A model generated the notes under the pieces. It searched no databases, was not told the DNA's origin, and was given only the letters and a program-made list of their open reading frames with translations. Shown here piece by piece: positions 35,992-45,365 of a stretch of 64,000 bases of DNA (the first letter of the stretch is position 1; every line of letters begins with the position of its first letter). The translations under genes and the position numbers were made by a program. The stretch covers positions 2,763,501-2,827,500 of the forward strand of contig CP106741.1 of assembly GCA_030323305.1 (NCBI GenBank), given 5' to 3'. Source of the DNA: Paenibacillus sp. CC-CFT747 (GTDB lineage: Bacteria > Bacillota > Bacilli > Paenibacillales > NBRC-103111).

Positions 35992-36052
35992 TATTTTGTC
36001 GAATCTTGATAAGAATCAGCATTCATCCTTTAGGAAATGAGGGAATTACACC

Positions 36053-38828
36053 ATGAAGAATTGGCTCCGCCTCGGAAAAAAGGGCTGACAGGCTGTCTGG
36101 CCCTCGGCCTGGCTTTTGGCAGCCTGATGATCCAACCGGTACCGGCGTCGGCACGGGTCGACAAAACGTTCAGCGAACCGGTCGATCTCGGATCGCCTAT
36201 TCAAAGTATCGCCATCTACAATGCCTCCTTCGGCATGGAAGACGGGCGGCAGGTCATGTATACGACCGTCTCCGGCAAGCCGGCCATCTTTCAGGTCGTT
36301 GATTTGGTTTCGAAGGAAATTCTCCGCAAGTTTCCACTGACGGGGGCTGAAAGCTCCTGGTCCCACCTTACCCTGCCGGACGGCACGGTGTATATCGGGG
36401 GAAGCGGCGGGAGCGGCAGGCTTTATTCCTATTCCCCGGTTACCAAGCAGGTGAAGGACTTGGGAAACATCGGGGAAGGGGTGGCTTACGGGCTTTCCCA
36501 CGATGAGAAGGGACGGGTCTATTTCGGAACCTATCCGAACGCCAAGGTAGGCCGCTACGACCCGGCGACGGGCGAGCTGAAGGATTACGGAACGGTGGCC
36601 CCCGGCCGCAATTACACGCGCGCTACCGCTTATCTGAACGGCTACCTGTATGCCGGAATCGGCATTCAGGGAAGCCTGGTCCGGCTTAATGTGGAGACCG
36701 GAGAAACCAAAGAGATTGCCCTGCCTACCTATGGAGGGGCCGTCCAGACCGCGGATGTGTACCAATTGGACACGGCCGGTAAGTACATCGTAGCCGGACT
36801 GGGCGGAGGGAACAAGGCGCTGCTGTTCTATGACACGGAGAAGGAAGAGTGGAGCGACAAATACTATCTCGATAACAAAGGCATCAAGCTTTCCCTAGGC
36901 AAGCCAGGGAGCGGCAAGGCGTATTTCGTCCAGAACAACCATCTGATGGAGCTCGACCTGGAAACTTTGAATGCGGTGGATACCGGAATCGAATACGGGA
37001 CATTCCTGCGGAACACGGAATGGATCGAGATCCCGAACGATCCCGACCTGCCCGGCTCATCACTGGCCACCGTCACGTTTGGCGGCGGAGTGGCGTACAT
37101 GAACCTGGAGACGAAGAAGGTCAAGTCGGTTTCCTATGACATGTCCGGCAACCCGATTCCCATCCAGACGCTGGAGAAAGGTCCGGACGGCCGCCTCTAC
37201 ATGAGCGGATACCCGGGGGTAAAGGAGCCCGGTTCTCTCCGGAGACGGGGCAGATGGAATCCTTCAACCTGGGCCAGTCCGAAGGCATGGGAGCCCTCGG
37301 AAACAAGCTGTACCTGGGCAATTACACGGGAGCCATGATCTATGAGCTCGATGTGACCCAGCCGCTTGAGGACAAGGTCAACCCGAAGCTTATCTATGAC
37401 ATTCCGCATGAAGACCGGCCCTTTATCATCAAGTCCGGGGAAGGAAAGCTGTTCATCGGGACCATCCCGGATTACGGTGTGCTGGGCGGAGCTCTGACGG
37501 TTCTCGACCCGACCACCGGAAAAGAACCGGTCGTTTACCCTGACGTGATCCACAACCAGTCGATTGTCGGTCTGGCCGTCCGGGATGGGAAGCTGTACGG
37601 GTCGACGACGGTAGCCGGGGGACTCGGCATCGATCCGACCGAGCCGGCGGCGAAGCTGTTCGTGTGGGATATCGCCACCGGGAAGAAAATAAAGGAATGG
37701 GTGCCGAGCATTCCGGATGCGGTTTCCCAGCCGAAAATCATCAGCGGGCTGACCTTCGGTCCGGACGGACTGCTCTGGGCGGCGGGGAACGGCACGATTT
37801 TCGCCCTGAACCCGGATACGCTGGAGATTGTGAAGAGCAAGACGATCTATCCGACCGTAACGGATTACGGAAGATGGCGGCCGGTTCATATTCGGGTAGG
37901 CTCGGACGGGCTTCTCTATACGACGCTGGCCGGGAAGCTGACCGTTATTGATCCTAAGGCTCTGGATTCCGTCACACTGGCTTCCACCGAGCTCATGACG
38001 CTCGGGAACGACGGCAACATCTATTATGCCGACAGCACTTCCTTGAAGAAGATAACCGTCACGAAAGGGACGGGAGAGCTTCCGGTAAAGATCGGGGTTC
38101 CGGTCGTCAACGGCTCCTTCGATCAGGCTGTGGGGACCGATGGCAAGATTCCGGGATGGACCTCGCTGTTCTCGGTCACGCCGAATGTTTCCTACGGCAT
38201 CTCCAGCGATGTGGTCCGCTCGGCGCCCGGCAGCCTAAAGCTGACGGACAAGGCAACCAATGAGACCGTCGGGGTGAAGTCGGATCCGATGCCGGTTACG
38301 CCCGGGACGGAATATACGGTCAATATGAACGTTTATTTGCAGACGGGGCGCACGTTAGCCACGCTAAACTTTTACGACGCGAACGATAAGGAAATCGGGC
38401 AGACCTCCGTGCAGATTACAACGAATGCCGGGAAGTGGCAGCCGTTTACTATGACGAAGGCGGCACCCGAGGGCTCCGTCTATGCGAGAGTGGTGCTGTT
38501 CTGCTCGAACCTGTGGATGACGACCGCCTATTATGACGACGTCACCATGTCTTACACGTTGAAGATTAATCCCGAAGGACTGCTTACCCGGATCGACGGG
38601 CTGGAGCAAAGCGGAGACTTGAAGCATTCCGTCAGCGCGCAGCTGGCCAATGCGGTCAAGCAGGCGGTGCACCAGAAGGAGAAGGGAAGCTATGAGCAGG
38701 CGGTGAAGCATCTGCAGGATGCCTTAATGCATCTGGAGAAGGCGAAGCCGGAGGATGCAACGGATGCCGCCCGTTCCCTGCTGCAGCCGGTGCTGGAGGC
38801 TTTTATCGGGGATTGGTCTCAGCTGTAG
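36053..38828 (+). CDS. Secreted beta-propeller protein with carbohydrate-binding-like and FIMAH domains (two frame breaks)
   Basis: The gene encodes about 925 residues. The signal peptide starts MKNWLRLG at 36053 (SD GAGGG) and ends near ASA-RVD; the A-run at 36080 has probably lost one A. Residues about 40-650 contain repeated GxxYxG/DxxTGE-like strands typical of multi-bladed propellers. Next is a jelly-roll module of the CBM4/9 type (VVNGSFDQ, YTVNMNVYLQTGR, YYDDVTM). The end is a helical FIMAH-like domain (LLTRIDGLEQSGDLKHSVSAQL). A second break lies near 37235. It is homologous in plan to the protein at 45366, and the two flank one import system. Its role may be binding or presenting a polysaccharide outside the cell. 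Confidence 0.8.
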
Positions 38829-38873
38829 TTACAAAGAGCATACTGAAATAATAACCATCAACTTTTAACCCAG

Positions 38874-38906
38874 GGCCCTTCTTCTTCGTGAAGAATGGCC
38901 TTTTTT
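38874..38906 (+). terminator. Terminator after the first propeller gene
   Basis: GGCCCTTCTTC pairs with GAAGAATGGCC with one mismatch around a short loop (38874-38900), followed by six T residues. Confidence 0.85.
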
Positions 38907-38958
38907 CATCTGACGGAATGCCATTGCAAAATACATTAGGGGGAACTAATAAACCCTA

Positions 38959-39007
38959 TTGACAGGGGATAAAAAAGAAAATACGATATAAAAGTGAGTT
39001 AGATATA
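38959..39007 (+). promoter_or_regulatory. Promoter and TTAGATATA box ahead of SBP-4
   Basis: TTGACA (38959-38964) and TACGAT (38982-38987) are 17 bases apart. TTAGATATA lies at 38999-39007, at about +5 to +13 of the predicted start, and recurs at 42195 and in variant form at 42259. Confidence 0.55.
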
Positions 39008-39029
39008 CACTATTTAAGGGGATGATCAT

Positions 39030-40616
39030 TTGATCGCAATGAAGAAAGCGGTATGGGGCTCTCTCGCCGCAGCCCTTCTGCTGGGCGGATGCTCCGACAG
39101 CGGCAAGAAGCCGGCCGATGCGGCAGGCGCGACCCCGGATGGTAAGAAGAAGATCAGCCTGAACTGGTACGTGATTGCCGACAACAACGCGCAGCTTCCT
39201 TCCCCGGACAAAGATTTTGTCAAACAGGCAATCGAGAAGAAATTCAACGTGGATCTCAAAATCCAGCACATGTCGTTCGGTCCCGATTATCAGAGCAAGG
39301 TTAATCTGCTGATCTCCTCCGGCCAGTCCCCCGACATGTTCTTTATGGGTGGACGGGAATCCAACAAGTACATCCTGGATAAAGTAGTAACGGATATGAG
39401 CAAGTACGTGACTCCGAAGACGATGCCGAATTACTTCAAATACTGGACCAATGAAACGGAGCTTAAGCAGTACCAGGTACAGGGCGCCTTCGGGCGGGCC
39501 CCGGTGCCTTTTGCCAGAACCCAGTATACGTCGTACTATATCCGCAAGGATTGGCTTGACAAGCTGAACCTCAAGATGCCCGAAACGTACGACCAGATGA
39601 TCGAGGTTATGAAAGCCTTTACATTTAATGACCCTGACGGAAATGGCAAGAACGACACCTACGGCCTCACGGCGGCCGGCAACGGGGCCAACTTCGGACG
39701 CGATTTCCCCGCTTGGTACCAATACGGGCGGCCCGCCGGATTTATTCTGGACGGGGACAAGTTTATCGACTCGGCCAGCGACATTAAGATGAAGGAAATT
39801 CTGGAGGACACGAAGAAGCTTCTTGCGATGAAGGTCGTGGATCCGGACTGGTATTTGAACAAGACGGGACTCAATGTGGAGAAAGCGTCCCAGGGTAAGG
39901 CGGGCATTATCCTTTCCTCGGCGCGGGACATAGCCTTTGACAACAGTCCTAGCAGCCTGCAGAAGAAGACGATTGATGTGACCGGTGTCAAAACGGTGGA
40001 TTGGCAGCCGTTTCACCCTTGGGCAAGCACGGGTGTGAATTCGGAGGCGGTACCGGGTATTCCGTTCCTGTTCAGCTCCAAAGCACCGGAGGAGAATCTT
40101 CAGCGAACGGCGGAAATTATGGACTGGCTGTTCGGTGAGGAAGGCTACCTGCTGACCCATTACGGACAGGAGGGGACCCACTACAAGAAAGAAGGGTCGA
40201 AGATTACGATAATTTCGGAAGCTTACAAGAAAGACATATCGGATAACGGCAATTTCCTCAAAATTTATGGGGCGTTTACGCCGGAAGAGCCCTTCGTCCT
40301 GAAGCTGGAAGTGATTGACCCGAAGGAAACGGACCGTGACCGCAAAATTGTGGAGAAGCTCCGCACCTATAAATATGTTCCTTCCCCGGGCACAAGCTTG
40401 ACCCCGCCGCAGGGCTTCGATCTCGCTGCCTTCCGCGCGAAAATGAACGCCTATCACGCCAAAATCCTGTTCGAGGAGAAGGATGCCTCCAATTGGCCTA
40501 AATACCGTGAGGAATTGATTAACAAATACCAGGGCAAAGAGATTTTCGATAATTATGCCAAGCAGGTGTCCGAAGCGCTGGGCAAAACGTATACCTTTGT
40601 AGCGGCCAACCCATAA
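39030..40616 (+). CDS. ABC-transporter solute-binding lipoprotein, LipO-like (SBP-4)
   Basis: An intact gene of about 528 codons. The lipobox LGGC lies at about residue 22. The protein contains DWLDKLNLKMPETY and the calcium-loop-like NDPDGNGKNDTYG shared with SBP-3. AAGGGGAT is seven bases before the TTG at 39030, which is preferred; an ATG three codons later also gives a good signal. A palindromic hairpin overlaps its stop codon and separates it from the regulator. Its permeases are probably those at 43393 and 44393. Confidence 0.9.
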   Translation: MIAMKKAVWGSLAAALLLGGCSDSGKKPADAAGATPDGKKKISLNWYVIADNNAQLPSPDKDFVKQAIEKKFNVDLKIQHMSFGPDYQSKVNLLISSGQSPDMFFMGGRESNKYILDKVVTDMSKYVTPKTMPNYFKYWTNETELKQYQVQGAFGRAPVPFARTQYTSYYIRKDWLDKLNLKMPETYDQMIEVMKAFTFNDPDGNGKNDTYGLTAAGNGANFGRDFPAWYQYGRPAGFILDGDKFIDSASDIKMKEILEDTKKLLAMKVVDPDWYLNKTGLNVEKASQGKAGIILSSARDIAFDNSPSSLQKKTIDVTGVKTVDWQPFHPWASTGVNSEAVPGIPFLFSSKAPEENLQRTAEIMDWLFGEEGYLLTHYGQEGTHYKKEGSKITIISEAYKKDISDNGNFLKIYGAFTPEEPFVLKLEVIDPKETDRDRKIVEKLRTYKYVPSPGTSLTPPQGFDLAAFRAKMNAYHAKILFEEKDASNWPKYREELINKYQGKEIFDNYAKQVSEALGKTYTFVAANP

Positions 40617-40665
40617 CCAAGCCCGAATTCCACTGCCTTGCCAAGGCAGTGGAATTCGTCTTGGT
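40616..40665. terminator. Perfect 15-bp palindromic hairpin between SBP-4 and the regulator
   Basis: GAATTCCACTGCCTT (40625-40639) and AAGGCAGTGGAATTC (40643-40657) pair perfectly around GCC, extended by ACCAAG/CTTGGT outside. There is no T-run, so it may stabilise the SBP message and reduce read-through rather than fully terminate. Confidence 0.75.
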
Positions 40666-40747
40666 GCACTGGGTAAACTTGAAGGCCCTTGTCAATTTGT
40701 GTATGCTGGATGAGATAAGCAGGACTTCGGGCGGGTGGAGAATAGAG

Positions 40748-42124
40748 ATGAAAGAAAACGGAAAAGCAAGCCGAAAGACGTTTCGGATCAGGCTGGAGGA
40801 GATGGCCAGCGTCCTAAGAGAAGAGATTCTGTCCGGCAGAAGAGCGGTAGGGGAGTTCCTGCCGTCGGAGCTGGACTTGACGAAGCAGTTTCAGTTAAGC
40901 AACAAATCCGTCCGCAAAGCTCTGGATATGCTGGTGGAAGAGGGGTTGATCGAGAAAATCCCCAAGGTGGGCAACCGGGTGTGCGCCCCCACGGATGAGA
41001 AGAAGACGCAGGTACGCATTGGCTACCATCCGACGACGAACGACGAGACGGCCCTGTCGGAAATGCTGGCAGCCTTTCATGAAAGCCATCCTCATATTCA
41101 AGTGCAGACGGTCGAGATTCCTTCGAATTTTCACAATTCCGTACAGGAATATTTGGACGCCGACCTGCTGGATGTTTTCACGATCAATCAATGGACCTTT
41201 ATGGAGCTTATCGAGAACGGGACCGTCGACCTGCTGGAGCCGTGTGAGCCGAATCCGGGAATTTACCCGTTTCTTACCCATGCGTTCACGCATAATGGCC
41301 TGAATAGGGTGCAGCCGTTCTCGTTCTCCCCGGTCATCCTGTGCTACAACCGGGATCATTTTCAAGAGCAGGGCTTGTCGGAGCCTTACAGCGGCTGGAC
41401 ATGGGACGATCTGCTGGAGCATGCCGGGAAGCTCGCCGTGGAGAATGAAAGGTTCGGCTTCTATTTCCATCTGTTGTCCCAGAACCGGTGGCCGATCTTT
41501 CCCCTGCAAAGCGGAATGGGGTTCGAGAGGGGAGAAGACGGACGCTACCGGATTTGCGGAAGCCCGCTAAGCGAAAGCCTGGAAATGTGCCGCAAAATCA
41601 TTTACATGCCGAACGTCTTTCCGACGATGCTTTCGGCAAGCAACGCGGATGCGGAGGAGCTGTTTCGCAACGGTAAGGTATCCATGATCATGACGAGTTA
41701 TTTCGGGCTGAACCGGATCAAGGACGCCTCCCTTTCTTATGATATAGCCCCTCTGCCGTTTCTGAACGAAGCGCGGACCCTGCTGGTCATCATCGGATTG
41801 GCGGTAAGCCGCAAATCGAAGGTTAAGGAAGCGGCGCGGCAGGTGGTGGAGTTCCTCCAGTCCGCGGAGGCCCAGCTTATCATGAGAAAGCACACGCTGA
41901 GCATTCCTGCGGACAAGAGCGCGGCGGAATGGAAAGGGGAGGAACGCATCGAGCGTCCCTCGCGGTACAACATGTACCGGGAAATCGTTCCGACTTTCCG
42001 GCTGCTCAGCGACTTGAAGCTGAATTCCCGGCAGCTGTCGGAGGTTCTGCAGGAGGCCAAGCTCTATTGGTCAAAGCTGCAGGACATTAGCGTCACCTGC
42101 GCCCGTATCGAAGAAGTTCTTTGA
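40748..42124 (+). CDS. GntR-type HTH fused to a solute-binding-protein-like domain
   Basis: The protein has 458 residues without signal peptide or membrane helix. Residues about 5-80 are a GntR winged helix (EEILSGRRAVGEFLPSELDLTKQF, then VRKALDMLVEEGLIEKIPKVGNRV). From about residue 87 the protein looks like a family 1 extracellular binding protein (QVRIGYHPTTNDE, LLDVFTINQW, SFSPVILCYNRDHF, GWTWDDLLEHAGKLA) kept in the cytoplasm as a ligand sensor. The ATG at 40748 follows GGAG, and the frame upstream is weaker. It stands between SBP-4 and the dehydrogenase-permease operon and is the likely sensor of the imported sugar, binding the boxes near 39000 and 42200. Confidence 0.85.
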   Translation: MKENGKASRKTFRIRLEEMASVLREEILSGRRAVGEFLPSELDLTKQFQLSNKSVRKALDMLVEEGLIEKIPKVGNRVCAPTDEKKTQVRIGYHPTTNDETALSEMLAAFHESHPHIQVQTVEIPSNFHNSVQEYLDADLLDVFTINQWTFMELIENGTVDLLEPCEPNPGIYPFLTHAFTHNGLNRVQPFSFSPVILCYNRDHFQEQGLSEPYSGWTWDDLLEHAGKLAVENERFGFYFHLLSQNRWPIFPLQSGMGFERGEDGRYRICGSPLSESLEMCRKIIYMPNVFPTMLSASNADAEELFRNGKVSMIMTSYFGLNRIKDASLSYDIAPLPFLNEARTLLVIIGLAVSRKSKVKEAARQVVEFLQSAEAQLIMRKHTLSIPADKSAAEWKGEERIERPSRYNMYREIVPTFRLLSDLKLNSRQLSEVLQEAKLYWSKLQDISVTCARIEEVL

Positions 42125-42148
42125 AGAACAACCAGAAGTCGTTTACCA

Positions 42149-42179
42149 AACACCAGCCTTCAATGGCCGGTGTTTTTTT
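42149..42179 (+). terminator. Terminator after the GntR-SBP gene
   Basis: AACACC-A-GCC pairs with GGC-C-GGTGTT around TTCAAT (42149-42173), followed by seven T residues. Confidence 0.85.
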
Positions 42180-42190
42180 ATGTGGATTCA

Positions 42191-42272
42191 TATATTAGAT
42201 ATAAATTAGTTGGAGAGATTATTTTGATTGACAGAGCAATTGCTGGTTATTTATAATCTAGATATGAATTAG
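42191..42272 (+). promoter_or_regulatory. Consensus promoter flanked by two matching operator boxes
   Basis: TTGACA (42228-42233) and TATAAT (42252-42257) with 18 bases between them form a near-perfect promoter for the gene at 42335. Box A, ATATTAGATATAAATTAG (42192-42209), lies upstream of the -35. Box B, ATCTAGATATGAATTAG (42256-42272), overlaps the -10 and the start site. They agree at nearly every base, and one regulator could bridge both. Confidence 0.75.
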
Positions 42273-42334
42273 ATGATGGGAATTAGAGCATGAAAGGGAA
42301 TTCATCGTCCATTAGAAAGGAGTTAGCGGAGCCT

Positions 42335-43351
42335 ATGAAAGCCATTATTAATGATAAAGGGCAGGTTAAAGTAGCCGATGAGCCCCTGCCGGAAGTGAAA
42401 AGCCATTATATTCTAGTCAAAACCCTGTATTCCGCTATCAGTCCGGGAACGGAGCTTACCTCCTTGAGCCGGATGCCGGAGAATTCGGCTTCTCTCGGCT
42501 ACAGCGCCGCCGGAATCGCCGTTGCCGTCGGCGACGGGGTGGAGGGGATCGCGGTTAACCAAAGCGTGGCCTGCTATGGAAGCCCTTATGTCAAGCACGC
42601 GGAATATCTGCTCGTTCCTAAGCATCTGGCGGTTCCCGTCCCGGAGCAGGTCGAACTGAGGGAGGCCTCCACCGCCGGCTTGGGGGCCATTGCCATTCAT
42701 GCTCTAAGGCAGGCTCAGCTGAGCTTCGGGGAAACCGTCGTGGTCGTCGGCCTTGGCATCCTCGGCCAGATTATGGCGAGGATCGCGGGAGCCGCCTGCG
42801 CCCGGGTGGTGGCCTTCGATCTATTGCCGGAACGGTGTGCAGCTATTGAAGGGGTGGACGGAATCCAAGTGTGCCGGACAATGGAAGAGCTGCGGGAGAC
42901 CGTCGCGGAAACCACGAACGGGAAGGGAGCGGACAGTGCCTTTCACTGTGCGGCCGGCAAGCAGAAGGAGCTGCTGGATGAGAGCTTTGACTGGCTGCGG
43001 GACCGGGGGCGTATCGTCATTGTCGGAGACATGTACATGGAGTTTACGAGGGGCAAAATGTTTCTGAAGGAGGCCCAGGTGCTCATCTCCCGCGCCGCCG
43101 GCCCCGGCCGGTATGATGAGGCGTACGAAAGGGATGGCTGCGATTACCCGATCGGGTATGTCCGGTGGACGGAGGAACGGAACCTGGCGGAGTATATCCG
43201 GCTGCTTGCCGAGCGGCGAATTGATGTAAGCGGTTTAATTACGAACTGTGTTTCGGTCGGGGAAGCCTGGCAGGTTTACGAGCAATACCGGCATAACCCG
43301 GGATCCCTGCTTGGTGCCGTCATCTCGTACGGTTCCGCCGGGTCCTCCTGA
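42335..43351 (+). CDS. Zinc-type alcohol dehydrogenase (MDR) family protein
   Basis: The protein has 338 residues. The MDR layout is clear: a GroES-like half (YSAISPGTELTSLSRMPEN), a hinge, then the Rossmann half with VVVVGLGILGQIMARIAG (GxGxxG). The catalytic-zinc ligands of classical alcohol dehydrogenases are not obvious, and the SPGTE motif is typical of the biosynthetic or sugar-acting branch found beside Gfo/Idh enzymes. The ATG at 42335 is used because it gives the standard family start; the open frame reaches 42290. It is the first gene after the boxed promoter and cotranscribed with the permeases, so it probably oxidises the imported sugar. Confidence 0.8.
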   Translation: MKAIINDKGQVKVADEPLPEVKSHYILVKTLYSAISPGTELTSLSRMPENSASLGYSAAGIAVAVGDGVEGIAVNQSVACYGSPYVKHAEYLLVPKHLAVPVPEQVELREASTAGLGAIAIHALRQAQLSFGETVVVVGLGILGQIMARIAGAACARVVAFDLLPERCAAIEGVDGIQVCRTMEELRETVAETTNGKGADSAFHCAAGKQKELLDESFDWLRDRGRIVIVGDMYMEFTRGKMFLKEAQVLISRAAGPGRYDEAYERDGCDYPIGYVRWTEERNLAEYIRLLAERRIDVSGLITNCVSVGEAWQVYEQYRHNPGSLLGAVISYGSAGSS

Positions 43352-43392
43352 GCGATCCATCCTTGCTGGAAGAGAGAACGGAGGTATGACCC

Positions 43393-44379
43393 ATGAAGAG
43401 CGACCATCCGGGAGCCGGTACCGAATGGACAGGAGCCCCCGGGCTTATGTCCCCGGCCGCCGGCAGAACCGCATGGAAGGCCGTCCGGGGTACCTTGAGA
43501 AGGTACCACTGGTTGTATTTGATGATGATTCCCGGACTGCTGTACTACCTGATCTACCATTATATCCCCATGGCGGGACTCGTCATTGCTTTCAAGGATT
43601 ACAATCTGATGCAGGGCATAGGGAAGAGCCCGTGGGTGGGACTGGATCATTTCCGCGAGGTCTTCCGTTCCCCTGACTTTCCTCTTCTGCTTAAGAATAC
43701 CCTCACCCTCAGCCTGTACCGCATTGTGTTCAATATGCTTCCTGACGTGATCCTGGCGCTTGTTTTAAATGAAATCCGCGTCCGCTGGTTCAAGCAGATT
43801 ATGCAGACCGTCACGTACGGGCCGTATTTTCTTTCCTGGATCATTGTCTATGGGTTGACCTTCGCCTTCCTCGCCCCGGAATCGGGCCTGATCACTACCT
43901 GGGTCCGGGACCACATGGGGATCTCGCTGCAGCTGCTGACCGACAAGGAATGGTTCCGGCCGATTCTGCTCATGACCGACATCTGGAAAAACACGGGCTT
44001 CGGCGCCATTATCTATCTGGCGGCCCTCGCTACGATCAACCAGGAGCTCTATGAGGCGGCGGTCGTCGACGGGGCCGGACGCTGGAAGCAGCTGTGGCAT
44101 GTGACGCTGCCCGGGATCCGCGATGTGTTTCTCATGCTGCTGATTCTTAGAATCGGTCACATTCTGGATGCCGGCTTCGAGCAGGTGTATATCTTCCTGA
44201 ATGCCCGGGTCTACGAGGTGGGCGACATTATCGACACGTGGGTTTTCCGCAGGGGAATCGAGAATTTGGATTTCAGTACGGCCGCTACGGTCGGCTTGTT
44301 CAAGTCCATGGTCGGCTTTATCCTCGTGGTTACAGCCAATAAGGTCGCCAAGAAATTCGGCGGCTCCGGAATCTGGTAG
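43393..44379 (+). CDS. ABC permease, LplB-type
   Basis: An intact permease of 328 residues. The hydrophilic N-terminus is followed by YHWLYLMMIPGLLYYLIYHYIP. The EAA loop reads LYEAAVVDGAGRWKQLWHVTLP, and the protein ends VAKKFGGSGIW. GGAGG lies 8 bases before the ATG. It starts 41 bases after the dehydrogenase and is 13 bases from the next permease. Confidence 0.92.
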   Translation: MKSDHPGAGTEWTGAPGLMSPAAGRTAWKAVRGTLRRYHWLYLMMIPGLLYYLIYHYIPMAGLVIAFKDYNLMQGIGKSPWVGLDHFREVFRSPDFPLLLKNTLTLSLYRIVFNMLPDVILALVLNEIRVRWFKQIMQTVTYGPYFLSWIIVYGLTFAFLAPESGLITTWVRDHMGISLQLLTDKEWFRPILLMTDIWKNTGFGAIIYLAALATINQELYEAAVVDGAGRWKQLWHVTLPGIRDVFLMLLILRIGHILDAGFEQVYIFLNARVYEVGDIIDTWVFRRGIENLDFSTAATVGLFKSMVGFILVVTANKVAKKFGGSGIW

Positions 44380-44392
44380 AAGGAGGAAACCC

Positions 44393-45278
44393 ATGTCCTA
44401 TGTGCTGAAGAAGACCAAAGCGGACCGGGCCGTCGATACCGTTCTCTATTCGGGCCTGGCCCTTTTCGGCCTCGCTACTCTATTTCCTCTGTATTACGTG
44501 ATGGTCATGTCGGTGACCCCGATCGCGGAGGTTCTCCGCAACGGCGGGTTCGTGCTCTGGCCGGACCGGATTACGCTCAATGCCTACCGGTACATCTTCG
44601 CAAGCGACCGCATCCCGGACGCCCTTAGCATCACGGTCACGGTGACGCTGCTCGGCACACTGTGCAACCTGGTGATCACTTCCCTGCTAGCTTATCCGCT
44701 CTCCAAAAGTACCTGCCCGGCCGCAACGCCGTGCTGGTCAGTATCGTGTTCACGATGCTCTTCTCCGGGGGCTGATTCCCCTTTACCTGGTCGTCAGTGC
44801 CACAGGCCTGCTTAATACGATCTGGGCCCTCATCATTCCCGGGCTTGTCTCTTCGTTCAATATGCTCATCATGAAAAGCTATTTCGAGAACCTGCCCGCC
44901 GAGGTCGAGGAGGCCGCCAAGGTAGACGGCTGCTCGGACCTCCAGACGCTGCTGCGGATCGTACTGCCGCTGTCGATGCCGATCGTCGCCACCCTCGGCT
45001 TGTTTTACGGCGTTAATCACTGGAATGCTTACTTCGGCGGAATCATGTACCTGACGGACAAGTCGCTCATGCCGATCCAAGTGGTGCTGAGAAGCATGAT
45101 TCTGACGCCCAGCGTCAGCCAGGAGCTCGGCCTTAACGTCCAGGACCTTCAGCAGCTGCCTCCGGAAACCATCAAGATGGCCGCCGTCATGGTCGCCACT
45201 CTGCCGATTCTGATCGTCTACCCGTTCCTGCAAAAGTATTTCGTAAAAGGCATGCTGCTCGGCTCCATTAAAGGGTGA
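44393..45278 (+). CDS. ABC permease, YtcP-type (two frame breaks)
   Basis: About 296 residues. The start MSYVLKK at 44393 follows AAGGAGG. The first half lies in one frame, then KYLPGRNAVLVSIVFTMLFSGG in a second, then LIPLYLVVSATGLL onward in a third. Breaks sit in the AAAA run near 44706 and the GGGGG run near 44772, each explained by one lost base. The EAA loop is VEEAAKVDGCSDLQTLLRIVLP, and the protein ends FVKGMLLGSIKG. Partner of the permease upstream. Confidence 0.87.
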
Positions 45279-45365
45279 TCCCGGCCCAGCCGGTTAACCA
45301 GTGCCTTTATCCGGCCGCTTACACTTGGCGGATACAAGCACCAATAGGAAGAAGGAGGTAAGGCA

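Noticed and set aside
38946..40457. A 503-codon minus-strand frame opposite SBP-4
   Set aside because: SBP-4 has a lipobox, SD and family motifs. The antisense frame is a shadow.
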